DNA of 64,000 nt from Bacteroidales bacterium (GTDB taxonomy: Bacteria; Bacteroidota; Bacteroidia; Bacteroidales; UBA4417). The notes beneath the pieces were generated by a model. The model was given only the letters and a program-made list of their open reading frames with translations, did no database searches and was not told the origin of the DNA. The translations under genes were made by a program, and so were the position numbers. Within the stretch, counting starts at the first letter, position 1. The number at the start of each line of letters is the position of its first letter. This document shows positions 48,775 through 57,149 of the stretch, in pieces. The stretch is from the NCBI GenBank assembly GCA_016707785.1, contig JADJGZ010000057.1, positions 1-64,000 of the forward strand, given 5' to 3'.

Positions 48775-48913
48775 CAGGAAAGGAGGATAGTTCTTCAATA
48801 GAATTCTTTTGACAAGGGAAAGGAATTGGAGAAAAATGTCTGAACTGAGATTGAAGCAGATTTAGCAGATGAATCGTATTAATTGTGGGAAATACCAATA
48901 AAATCCAATCATA

Positions 48914-48953
48914 AACAAGCATGGGGTTCATAAGAATGAACCCCATGCTTGTT
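48914..48953 (+). terminator. Strong stem-loop terminator shared by converging genes
   Basis: An 18-bp perfect stem (48914-48931 with 48936-48953) closes a 4-nt loop and is followed by TTATT on the plus strand. It ends the giant gene and lies about 60 bp after the porin stop on the other strand, so it may serve both directions. Confidence 0.85.
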
Positions 48954-49010
48954 TTATTGAAACTCAATGTCTTGCTGGCTAGCTGAGAGTCACTTATCTC
49001 ATGATCCCGA

Positions 49011-50288
49011 TTAAAAGAAGTAGTAAAATGCCAACAGTAATCTAAGATTAGTGACTGTTTGCAAATTAGTGTCGACAACGCCTGAAGTATTTACCTTTCC
49101 ATACTGGGCTGTGGTATACTCCAGCTCTGTGGCAAACCTCATTTTTTCAAAATTGGCAATGATACGGGGCGAAACTCTGTACACATAGTCAATATTGGAT
49201 CCCCTGCTATAATAGATTCCGATATTATCCTTTGCACTTCCCAGGTTTTTAGTGAACCCTCCAAAGATGCCAGCCTGGATTTTTCCATTGGTTGCTATTT
49301 CAGTCCAGACAGACATGATTTTTACCGGTGAATAATCATATTTCAGCATTGCGTTATCGGTGACAGAAGCAACAGAATAACCTCCCAGCATAACCATATC
49401 AAACAGGTTGCTGCCGGTAAGAGCGTGTACCTTAATTGTGACTGGTTTCAGTTTTAGTTTTGAATAGACGGATATAGCATTTGATGTCACTTTCTCGTCA
49501 CCCACATAATAAACACTATCCAACTTGGTATTTTTATCCACCTGCGAAAAAAGGCGAGGGACAAGACTCTTGTATTCTCCGCCAACACCAATCATCCATT
49601 CGGATTGATCATTCCATTTATGCGAAAATTGCAGGTGTAGGTTCATGTCAGGAAGCACAGCATTTCTTAAGTATTTTGAGTTAGCCCCATCCGGGCCCGT
49701 ACTTGTGAAATCCCTTTGTTCAGCTGCTGCCAGGATCAATTTGAAGCCTTTTATTTTGTGCGACACCCTGATCTGCGGATTGCGGGAAAATGGTTGAAAA
49801 GGAGCGCCTGTATTGAACGAAACCACATCAGGAAAGCACTCCGGAACAAAGAGCGGATGCCAGTACTGCCCAACCAGTAATTCCGTAGAAGTCCAATTCA
49901 TTTTCAGGAATGCATGACGAAGCCTGAATCCGTTTACATCGGCAAAACCAGCATTCTCATTTCCAAAAAAATCAGCTTCCAGTAACGCAGATGTTTTGGC
50001 TTTTAAGACATCAGGTCCTGTGATCTTCCCTGTTAACCTGCTTTGAATGGACAGAATCCCAAACTGATCCTTTTCATTGATATCCTTACCATTAAGGTCC
50101 GCTTTAATATTATCGGGGTACAACAGGAAGTGACCTTCGCGGATATTTACTGTTTGCCTTGAGTCATAGTACATATCGGTTTTAACAAATCCCGAAAAAC
50201 TGATCCCGAATTTAGGTTCTTCCTTCTTTTCCTGTGCCTTGATGCTTAGTGAAGCAAAAAACAATAACACTAAAAGTACTTTCTTCAT
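49011..50288 (-). CDS. Outer-membrane porin, DcaP-like
   Basis: 425 residues with a signal peptide ending at SIKAQEK. The barrel starts with FGISFSGFVKTDMYYDSRQT and ends in an aromatic strand (LRLLLAFYYFF). Internal motifs such as LRHAFLKMNWTSTELLVGQYWHPLF resemble the DcaP/porin-4-like proteins that carry carboxylates across outer membranes. The gene follows the ActP-like symporter by 28 bp with no promoter or terminator between, so DUF485 protein, symporter and porin form one operon. Together they would take a short-chain carboxylate such as acetate across both membranes (inference). Confidence 0.8.
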   Translation of the reverse strand: MKKVLLVLLFFASLSIKAQEKKEEPKFGISFSGFVKTDMYYDSRQTVNIREGHFLLYPDNIKADLNGKDINEKDQFGILSIQSRLTGKITGPDVLKAKTSALLEADFFGNENAGFADVNGFRLRHAFLKMNWTSTELLVGQYWHPLFVPECFPDVVSFNTGAPFQPFSRNPQIRVSHKIKGFKLILAAAEQRDFTSTGPDGANSKYLRNAVLPDMNLHLQFSHKWNDQSEWMIGVGGEYKSLVPRLFSQVDKNTKLDSVYYVGDEKVTSNAISVYSKLKLKPVTIKVHALTGSNLFDMVMLGGYSVASVTDNAMLKYDYSPVKIMSVWTEIATNGKIQAGIFGGFTKNLGSAKDNIGIYYSRGSNIDYVYRVSPRIIANFEKMRFATELEYTTAQYGKVNTSGVVDTNLQTVTNLRLLLAFYYFF

Positions 50289-50316
50289 CTTAGTAGACTT
50301 TATAAAAAGAGAATCA

Positions 50317-52239
50317 TTATTTACTGAAATCTTTTGTCGAATTTTCTTGCTGTGTTAGCAGTGAAATAACCACTAAGGTAATTACAGCCAAAGGAATAGA
50401 AATGATTCCCGGATTATCCAGGGGTATAGGAGCATCTTTTGGTACCAGTCCATACTTATCATACATGGTTGGAGAGAAAAGTATTATCCCAATTGATGAG
50501 ACAATCCCAACAATGATTGACCATGCAATACCTTTAGCTGTTGTTTTCTTCCAGAAGAGAAGAAAAAGAATTGCGGGAAGGTTAGCTGATGCAGCTACTG
50601 CAAAAGCAAGTCCAACCAAAAATGAAACGTTCATTCCTTTAAACAGTATTCCGAGAATGATTGCAAAAACTCCAACACCCACGGCGGCCAGCTTTCCGGC
50701 TTTAACCTTGCTCTTATCAGTCATGGGCACCTGGAGATACTTATCGATAAAATCATGGGCTATAGCTCCTGAAGAAGCAACTATTAATCCGCTTACTGTT
50801 CCGAGAACCGTGGCAAAAGCAATTGCAGAAATGATTGAGAATAATCCAATACCAAATGTTTTAGCTAACAGAGGTGCCGACATATTACTGCTTTCCACAT
50901 CAAGTGCTCCGCTAATCATAGAACCGAGACCCATATAAAGCGTTAATACATAGAAAAATCCGATGGCAGCGATCGCTACAATAGTGGATTTCCTGGCAGC
51001 ACGCTGACTGGGTACCGTATAATAACGTATCAAAATGTGAGGAAGGGCTGATGTACCAAGGAATAAAGCCAGCATCAGGGAAAGAAAGTTTAATTTATCC
51101 CAAAAGGTAGCTCCTGCTGCTTTTGTAAGTTTATAGAGTAGTCCGGGCTTCATTACGTCTTCACCCTTCGTATTGTTCTGGTACCACACTGTTACTTTTT
51201 CATCCCCATCAGAAAAAGCTTTTTTAGAAAAGCGAACGATTTCACTTTTTTCAATGGTTTTAATAAATTCGAAAGGCCCTACCGGACCGGTTTTATCCAC
51301 TTCTTTTCCATCCACAACTATTTTACTGAGATGCCCAACCTGGTAGAATTTTTTCTCAGATTTCGGAGCTCCGTTATATAGCTTTTCACCACCAGGAAGT
51401 ACAGTGATGTAAAGCATTTCCTTGAGTTCAGACTTATTATCCTTAGTATTTAACTTATACCAGCAACTTGATCCATTTTTTTCAAGCATCACAAACACTA
51501 ATTTGTCGACAACCCTGGTCTTTTTAACAATATAGGTTGAATCCGGAACATTTATAATTGTATCATTTGTGACAATCGCTGCTGTTTTATCGAATTTATG
51601 ATAGTTATCAGAAGGGGTTAATGATAACCCATTTCTTAAAATATAAATGGTTAATATGGTCGAAAAAATGACTAATAGTGCTCCTTTTATAAACTGAACA
51701 TAGGTTGTTGATGTCATTCCGGCTGTTGCCACAATAAAGATCACTATTGAACCCACAATCAGAACGCCCATCCAATGAGGAAGTCCAAGTAAAGGCACCA
51801 CAAGATCCCCGGCTCCAACCATCTGAGGGATCAGATAGAAAATAGAAACAATAAGGGTGCTTATGGATGCCGCTAATTTGATGTGTTTGGAATTGAATTT
51901 TGAGTCGAGTGCATCGGTAAATGTATATTTCCCAAGCTTTTTTAAAGGTTCTGCAACCAGGAAAAGTGCTACGACCCATCCAGCAAGGTAACCGATAGAA
52001 TACAAAAATCCATCGAAACCTGAATAGGCAATCATACCGCATATTCCCAGGAATGAGGCCGCTGATAGATAATCACCTGCGAAAGCGATACCATTAACAG
52101 CCCAATGAATATTTCCACCAGCTGCATAATAGCTTGAAGCTGATTTTGTTTTTCTGGCAAAGTAGAATGAGAGTCCCAGGACTAACCCAACGATAAACAG
52201 AAAAATAATAATTGCCAAATTTGAAACTTCGTAAATCAT
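50317..52239 (-). CDS. Sodium:solute symporter, acetate permease (ActP) type, with large extra loop
   Basis: 640 residues. It has the sodium/solute symporter fold with motifs DYLSAASFLGICGMIAY, SKHIKLAASISTL and the core FLGTSALPHILIRYYT of the ActP/VC_2705 branch. It is a secondary transporter for acetate or related acids coupled to a cation. Relative to about 550 residues in E. coli ActP it is about 90 longer. The excess lies in a hydrophilic stretch at about residues 205-375, before LNFLSLMLALFLGTSALP, which would be an extracytoplasmic domain. It follows the DUF485 gene by 17 bp, the usual arrangement of yjcH-actP. Confidence 0.88.
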   Translation of the reverse strand: MIYEVSNLAIIIFLFIVGLVLGLSFYFARKTKSASSYYAAGGNIHWAVNGIAFAGDYLSAASFLGICGMIAYSGFDGFLYSIGYLAGWVVALFLVAEPLKKLGKYTFTDALDSKFNSKHIKLAASISTLIVSIFYLIPQMVGAGDLVVPLLGLPHWMGVLIVGSIVIFIVATAGMTSTTYVQFIKGALLVIFSTILTIYILRNGLSLTPSDNYHKFDKTAAIVTNDTIINVPDSTYIVKKTRVVDKLVFVMLEKNGSSCWYKLNTKDNKSELKEMLYITVLPGGEKLYNGAPKSEKKFYQVGHLSKIVVDGKEVDKTGPVGPFEFIKTIEKSEIVRFSKKAFSDGDEKVTVWYQNNTKGEDVMKPGLLYKLTKAAGATFWDKLNFLSLMLALFLGTSALPHILIRYYTVPSQRAARKSTIVAIAAIGFFYVLTLYMGLGSMISGALDVESSNMSAPLLAKTFGIGLFSIISAIAFATVLGTVSGLIVASSGAIAHDFIDKYLQVPMTDKSKVKAGKLAAVGVGVFAIILGILFKGMNVSFLVGLAFAVAASANLPAILFLLFWKKTTAKGIAWSIIVGIVSSIGIILFSPTMYDKYGLVPKDAPIPLDNPGIISIPLAVITLVVISLLTQQENSTKDFSK

Positions 52240-52256
52240 ATTTTTTACAATTAGAA

Positions 52257-52529
52257 TTAGTGCTTATTCATTTGATTTTCCATTCTGGTGCAGAAATAAT
52301 TATAGATAAACCCCATAATGATAGCCAGGAGGATCAATCCGAACCCATATATTATTGCAATATTCTGCCCGCCGATCAGTTCCAGCCCCATCCATTCAGG
52401 CTTTGTCAATCCAATAAAAACAAAGCCGGCATAAACGAATGTGTAACAAAAAAACATAATTACACCGAGTTTTGCCTTTTTCCTGGCGGCCTTATCAATT
52501 CCAATTTCGACTGCTGGTTTATGTAGCAT
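52257..52529 (-). CDS. DUF485 small membrane protein (YjcH-like)
   Basis: 90 residues with two membrane helices (LGVIMFFCYTFVYAGFVFIGL and IAIIYGFGLILLAIIMGFIYNYFC), the arrangement of DUF485 proteins that accompany ActP-type symporters; they are thought to be accessory subunits. It is the first gene of the uptake operon. It has a near-perfect Shine-Dalgarno AAGGAGGA 3 bp before the ATG, unusual for this phylum, and a -7 element at 52577-52570. Confidence 0.9.
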   Translation of the reverse strand: MLHKPAVEIGIDKAARKKAKLGVIMFFCYTFVYAGFVFIGLTKPEWMGLELIGGQNIAIIYGFGLILLAIIMGFIYNYFCTRMENQMNKH

Positions 52530-52532
52530 AAA

Positions 52533-52540
52533 TCCTCCTT
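52533..52540 (-). promoter_or_regulatory. Strong Shine-Dalgarno site for the DUF485 gene
   Basis: AAGGAGGA precedes the ATG by 3 nt on the minus strand. Bacteroidota genes seldom use such sites, so its presence only at the head of this operon is noteworthy and fixes the start codon. Confidence 0.7.
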
Positions 52541-52569
52541 TTTAAGATTTCATGAATAGTTCATTCGGC

Positions 52570-52577
52570 CAAAGATA
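52570..52577 (-). promoter_or_regulatory. -7 promoter element TATCTTTG of the uptake operon
   Basis: This is an exact TAnnTTTG match, 41 bp before the DUF485 start codon. No TTTG lies at the standard -33 distance, suggesting that the operon needs an activator, for which the divergent Crp/FNR-type protein is the obvious candidate. Confidence 0.6.
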
Positions 52578-52623
52578 TTGATTAATGATCATAAAATCTT
52601 TTCATACAAGTTGCTATCTAACA

Positions 52624-52653
52624 TTGTTTTATAACAACTATTTTTTATATTTG
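52624..52653 (+). promoter_or_regulatory. Consensus promoter of the Crp/FNR-type regulator
   Basis: TTG at 52624-52626 is followed after exactly 19 nt by TATATTTG at 52646-52653, about 20 bp before the start codon at 52673. Both elements fit the Bacteroidota primary promoter. Confidence 0.75.
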
Positions 52654-52672
52654 AAATCTAATTGTCTCCAAT

Positions 52673-53362
52673 ATGAAGTTTAGCAAAAAACAAAATTGTG
52701 AGTCATGCCTGCTAAAATGTGATATTTATTCAACACTTGATAAAACAGGTAAAAGCATTGAAAAAATTGGACCTCTGCATGCCAGTATTAAAAAGCATGA
52801 AATTATCTGCAAACAAGGGACTGTGGTTTCACATGCTTTATTTTTAGTAAAGGGCTCGGCAAAGCTCTATATTGAAGGCTTGAATAACAGGAATATTATT
52901 CTATACATATTAAAACCTCCGGCCTATATTGGGCTGCTTTGCTTTTTTGATAATCCGAATTATTCCTATTCTGTTGCTGCTTTGGAGGATTCAGAAGTCT
53001 GTTTCATTGAACTTGACTTAGTAAAAAAACTCTATATCGAGAATCATGAACTACTTTTAACTTTGAATAAGGCTTTTGGCAAATCCGTTACCAATATTAT
53101 GAATAAGATCATTTCATTAAATCAAAAACAGATCAGGGGACGGTTTGCTGAGAACCTGATTTATCTTTCAGAGATTAACAATAGTCATAAATTTCATTTG
53201 GGAATGTCGAGAAAAGAAATAGGTGAAATGATTGCCATCTCTGAGGAAAATGCAGTCAGACTTTTTACAGAATTTTCAAAAGAGAAAATAATTAATATTA
53301 ACGGCAGAGAAATTGAAATACTGGACTTGCCACTATTAAATAAGATCAGCGAAGTTTGTTAG
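52673..53362 (+). CDS. Crp/FNR-family transcriptional regulator with an N-terminal cysteine cluster
   Basis: 229 residues: a cyclic-nucleotide-binding-like beta barrel (about 25-145), a dimer helix, and a winged helix-turn-helix (GMSRKEIGEMIAISEENAVRLFTEFSKE, abbreviated here from about residues 180-208). The extreme N-terminus reads NCESCLLKC, with Cys9, Cys12 and Cys16. Further cysteines occur in EIICKQG and GLLCFF. FNR uses three N-terminal cysteines and one internal one to hold an oxygen-sensing 4Fe-4S cluster, so a redox role is plausible but unproven. It is divergent from the acetate-type uptake operon, which it probably controls. Confidence 0.85.
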   Translation: MKFSKKQNCESCLLKCDIYSTLDKTGKSIEKIGPLHASIKKHEIICKQGTVVSHALFLVKGSAKLYIEGLNNRNIILYILKPPAYIGLLCFFDNPNYSYSVAALEDSEVCFIELDLVKKLYIENHELLLTLNKAFGKSVTNIMNKIISLNQKQIRGRFAENLIYLSEINNSHKFHLGMSRKEIGEMIAISEENAVRLFTEFSKEKIININGREIEILDLPLLNKISEVC

Positions 53363-53382
53363 ATAGTTCTTATCCCTTCCAA

Positions 53383-54138
53383 ATGAAAATTCAGTATTGT
53401 TCGGATCTTCACCTTGAATCAGAGCCAAATAGCAGGTTTCTTGAAGCAAATCCTTTAATTGTTGCCGGTGACATCCTCATTTTAGCAGGAGACGTGGTTC
53501 CTTTACTTGATGAGTACTTAAACAATCCCTTTTTTCATTTTATTTCCGAAAACTATAAACAAGTTTTTTGGATTCCAGGAAATCACGAGTTTTATCACAG
53601 GGACCTGTCAAATTACAGTACATCATTTTCCATTCAGTTAGCCGGAAATATTCAGATTGTTAATAATATCGAATTGAACTATGAAGGCGTCAATTTCCTG
53701 TTTAGTACTATGTGGTCAAAAATAGGCAGTGATAACATGAAAACTGTAGAAAAAAATGTACCTGATTTTAGCAATATTACTCTAAATGATAAACCATTTA
53801 AAGCTACTGATTTTAACAGGCTCCATGCTGAAAGCATTGCCTTTATAGTACAGTCTTTAAATCATAAAAAAGGTAAAACAGTAGTTATAACCCATCATTT
53901 ACCGTCGGTTTTATGCAATTCAGAATTACATAATTCAAGTTCCATAAATGAAGCCTATTGTATTGACCTGACTGAATATATTACTGGTTGTGATGCCAAT
54001 TTCTGGATTCATGGACATAGTCATGTAAACCACAATCCTTTATACCTCGGGAATACCATTATGCTCACCAATCAGCTTGGGTATGTCCATTCCAATGAAC
54101 ACGCGGGGTTCCGGCATAATGCCTATATATCAATATAA
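53383..54138 (+). CDS. Calcineurin-like metallophosphoesterase
   Basis: 251 residues from the ATG at 53383 (MKIQYCSDLHLE); an upstream in-frame ATG at 53356 overlaps the regulator and adds nine residues not found in the fold. Metal-binding motifs are complete: DLHLE, GDVVP, GNHEFY, THHLPS and the C-terminal GHSHVN. Small stand-alone phosphoesterases of this kind act on phosphomonoesters, phosphodiesters or nucleotides; the substrate is unknown. It follows the Crp/FNR-type gene by 20 bp and is likely co-transcribed, which raises the possibility that it degrades a nucleotide signal (inference). Confidence 0.82.
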   Translation: MKIQYCSDLHLESEPNSRFLEANPLIVAGDILILAGDVVPLLDEYLNNPFFHFISENYKQVFWIPGNHEFYHRDLSNYSTSFSIQLAGNIQIVNNIELNYEGVNFLFSTMWSKIGSDNMKTVEKNVPDFSNITLNDKPFKATDFNRLHAESIAFIVQSLNHKKGKTVVITHHLPSVLCNSELHNSSSINEAYCIDLTEYITGCDANFWIHGHSHVNHNPLYLGNTIMLTNQLGYVHSNEHAGFRHNAYISI

Positions 54139-54155
54139 TCAAGCCCTTCTCTCAG

Positions 54156-57017
54156 TTAGGTTGAAATTTTGAAATCCGTTTTTATTTTAATTTGATAATC
54201 AGGAATGTTTGTCAGAACTTTCTTTAATAAATTCAACTCAATAGTGCTGAGCTTTTTTGTATTCAGAATATTTGTAACGGCTTCATGAGAATCTAAAAGT
54301 TCAACCTGATTTCTGAATCGCATTTTCATTAAAAAATTGTACCCAAAAACAATATCATCCACAGTTTTTTCAGCAATAATTTGATTTTCCTTAAGAGAAT
54401 TTAGGCGTTCAACAGTATTTGTTTTCCATATATTATTCTGTAGCGCATACGTCCTGGCTAACATAATAATTGGAATAACAGCTTGTTTCAGGTCTATGCT
54501 ATCTATGTGTTTATCAGAAAGGATATTTCCCGACGATAGTTGCTGACACCTGGTAACAGAAGTGTTATAAGCAAGATGATATAAAAATAACGGACTTTCC
54601 TTAATTGCTCCTGATATTAATGCTCTTAGTCTGTCAACAAGAATTTCATCACCATACACACCCCTGAAGTCAAAAAATACAGATGCATCCAGGAGATTCT
54701 GCGCCTCTGGTGTTGCAATCCAACTAATAAAATGTTTTTGCCAAACACTTACTGGTGCACACCATTTAGGATTCTTTGCCATGATGTTTCCCAAACAAAA
54801 GGAATAACCTATCTGATTTAATGTGTTGCAAACCCTCTCCCCAAGTTTCAGAAAATAAGCCCTGGCAATCTCTTCCTTTTCAATTTGTACGTCTTCATAT
54901 ATAATGGCATTATCCTGGTCAGTAAGAAACGTTTCTTCCTTGCGTCCTTCACTTCCCAGACAAATAAACGAAAATTTTGCAGGTGGTTCTCCCTGGTCAA
55001 TTATAGCTAATTCAATAATCCTTTTAATAGCAGCATCCGAAAATGCAGAAATGATTTTGGTAATGTATTGCACAGGAAAATCATTTCTGATAAGAGGTTT
55101 CGTTAATAATTGCAGACTTTTAAAGCATTGCTGCAAATCATCAACGGTTTCTGCTTTCGAGAGATTTGTCAGATAAAACGACTGTGAATTCACAACTGAA
55201 TGAAAGGCATCATTGATACTGAAAACGCCCTTCAATACACCGGTTTCATTTCTTACAATAAGATGATTTATGCCATTGAGCCTGCAAATTCTAATCGCTT
55301 CGAGGACAATTTCATTCTCTGAAATAAAATGAATAGGTGAACTCATGATCAGATAGGCCGGATTGTCTAATTTGAGATTGAGAGCAAAAATTCGTTTTTG
55401 AATATCCGATTTGGTAATAATACCCAGATAATCAATCTCATTCCTGGTCAGTAAAAGGGCTTCTGTTTTTTTTCTTAACAGGAACTCAACTGCATCTTGT
55501 ATTGTTGAATCCGCATCCAGCGTATGGATTGAATTTAAATATTCTTTTACCGGCCGTTCCAGGATGAAATCCTTGGCTTTAAGTTCAGTAATTAAATTAT
55601 TAAACTGACTTTTTTCATTCTGTTGCAAGGTGATATCTTCAACAATCCCATCACAAATCAAATCTTCAGAATCCTCACCTGTCATTAATACCAGTGAAAA
55701 AGCAACTATTGAAGTTTGATCTTTACCATTAAGGATTTTCACTATTTTATTTTTGATAAAACCCTTGTCTAATAAATCATTATGAAGAGCTTTTCTTTCT
55801 TCATGATCTGATATCAACCCTAGCAGGTGAACTTCTGAAAGTTGCTTAAAGTCTTCAAATCCAAATATCCTGATGGCTGTTTCATTAGCAAAAAGAAACC
55901 TGCCTTTTTGATCAATCCGGGCTTTAAAAAATCCAATATTTAGGGTGTTAATTAACTTTTGATAATCTAATGTTGTGACATTTATACCTTTATCGATAGA
56001 AATATCCTTAATAACTAATATGTTAACTGTCTGGCCATAAAAAACAGTCGTTGAGCAGGTTACTAAAGCCTCCGTCAATCCGCCATTCTTTTTACCAATA
56101 TTTAATTCATACTGCCCTTCTTTAATGGTATTCTGTGAAAATGTCTGCAAAATATTCTCATTATTACTTCTGCTGATGATTTCAATTAACGAACGCCCCG
56201 CTAATTCCTGTGAATCATACCCTGTCATTTTATTTATCACATTATTTGAGAAGCTTATTTTCCCGTCAATGAGCATGAGAATGCCTTCAGTAGCGGCTTC
56301 CACAAGAGTCCGGAATTTCTCTTTTGATTCATGTAAATCATTTTCTGCTGAAATTCTTTTCTTTTCAACATTAAGACTCTGTTTCAAAATATACATAAGC
56401 AGGAAGGCGATAAGTATTGATATACCTACCGAAATCCATAACATGCTTTTCGTTAACGTTGAGATTTCCCTTTTTACGTCTTCTATATAAATACCTGTAC
56501 CAATAACCCAGTTCCAGGGTTTGAATACCTTAACATATGATAATTTGGGAACAATATGCAGCAAATCATCTTTCCATTGCCACATATAATCCACATATCC
56601 CTGCTGTGATTTTTTTACCGTGTTCACAAATTCAACAAAGAGTCTTTTCCCATGCGGATCCTTAAAATCAGTCAGATCCTTGCCATCAAGATCTTTTCTG
56701 AAAGGATGCATGATCATATTGGGTGTCATGTCAGTAATCCAGAAATAATCCTTGTTCTCTTCTCCGTATCTTAAATACTGTATTCTTGAAATGGCTGTCT
56801 TTTGAGCTTCCTCTCTCGTCAGTATGCCTTCTCTTTCATCATTTTCATATTTTGCAAGTATACTCCATGCCGAATTGGTAAGTTCTTTGATCATTTCTCT
56901 CTTCCCATTCATTATATTTTCCTGAAAACGAGGAATCACAATGAAGAAAATGGTGAGAATAAACAATAGAACAGAAAGGATTGAAGGAAGAATAATCCTT
57001 AATGAAAACTTTCTCAT
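54156..57017 (-). CDS. Membrane sensor: Cache, PAS, PAS, CBS pair, DUF294 nucleotidyltransferase
   Basis: 953 residues. Transmembrane helix (8-30), extracytoplasmic single Cache domain (about 35-180, with DYFWITDMTPNMIMHPFRKD), second helix (about 190-212), PAS (about 235-345), second PAS (about 360-475), two CBS motifs (about 500-610), then a GlnD-like nucleotidyltransferase of the DUF294 family and its C-terminal helical domain (to about 940). The catalytic motif LGSEGRKEETFLTDQDNAI (about 687-705) keeps the GS and DxD residues. No histidine kinase, GGDEF or EAL output is present, so the enzymatic output is presumably transfer of a nucleotide. It is encoded next to the ActP-type locus. DUF294-CBS proteins are often found beside such symporters, but usually soluble; the Cache-PAS front end is unusual. 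Confidence 0.88.
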   Translation of the reverse strand: MRKFSLRIILPSILSVLLFILTIFFIVIPRFQENIMNGKREMIKELTNSAWSILAKYENDEREGILTREEAQKTAISRIQYLRYGEENKDYFWITDMTPNMIMHPFRKDLDGKDLTDFKDPHGKRLFVEFVNTVKKSQQGYVDYMWQWKDDLLHIVPKLSYVKVFKPWNWVIGTGIYIEDVKREISTLTKSMLWISVGISILIAFLLMYILKQSLNVEKKRISAENDLHESKEKFRTLVEAATEGILMLIDGKISFSNNVINKMTGYDSQELAGRSLIEIISRSNNENILQTFSQNTIKEGQYELNIGKKNGGLTEALVTCSTTVFYGQTVNILVIKDISIDKGINVTTLDYQKLINTLNIGFFKARIDQKGRFLFANETAIRIFGFEDFKQLSEVHLLGLISDHEERKALHNDLLDKGFIKNKIVKILNGKDQTSIVAFSLVLMTGEDSEDLICDGIVEDITLQQNEKSQFNNLITELKAKDFILERPVKEYLNSIHTLDADSTIQDAVEFLLRKKTEALLLTRNEIDYLGIITKSDIQKRIFALNLKLDNPAYLIMSSPIHFISENEIVLEAIRICRLNGINHLIVRNETGVLKGVFSINDAFHSVVNSQSFYLTNLSKAETVDDLQQCFKSLQLLTKPLIRNDFPVQYITKIISAFSDAAIKRIIELAIIDQGEPPAKFSFICLGSEGRKEETFLTDQDNAIIYEDVQIEKEEIARAYFLKLGERVCNTLNQIGYSFCLGNIMAKNPKWCAPVSVWQKHFISWIATPEAQNLLDASVFFDFRGVYGDEILVDRLRALISGAIKESPLFLYHLAYNTSVTRCQQLSSGNILSDKHIDSIDLKQAVIPIIMLARTYALQNNIWKTNTVERLNSLKENQIIAEKTVDDIVFGYNFLMKMRFRNQVELLDSHEAVTNILNTKKLSTIELNLLKKVLTNIPDYQIKIKTDFKIST

Positions 57018-57119
57018 AATCAGCTATTATTATGTTGCATCTAGGATTATACTGTAGCCGTTTTTTTGACCCTCTGATGGTCTGAGGATGCAGTGGCATA
57101 CTCAATGTAAATATATTAC

Positions 57120-57127
57120 TATATTTG
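57120..57127 (+). promoter_or_regulatory. -7 element TATATTTG of the carboxypeptidase gene
   Basis: An exact consensus match 22 bp before the ATG at 57150. The flanking string ATTACTATAT also occurs at the promoter of the secreted protein at 63465, hinting at common regulation. No clear -33 element was found. Confidence 0.6.
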
Positions 57128-57149
57128 TTAACCACTACCAAAAACCCAA

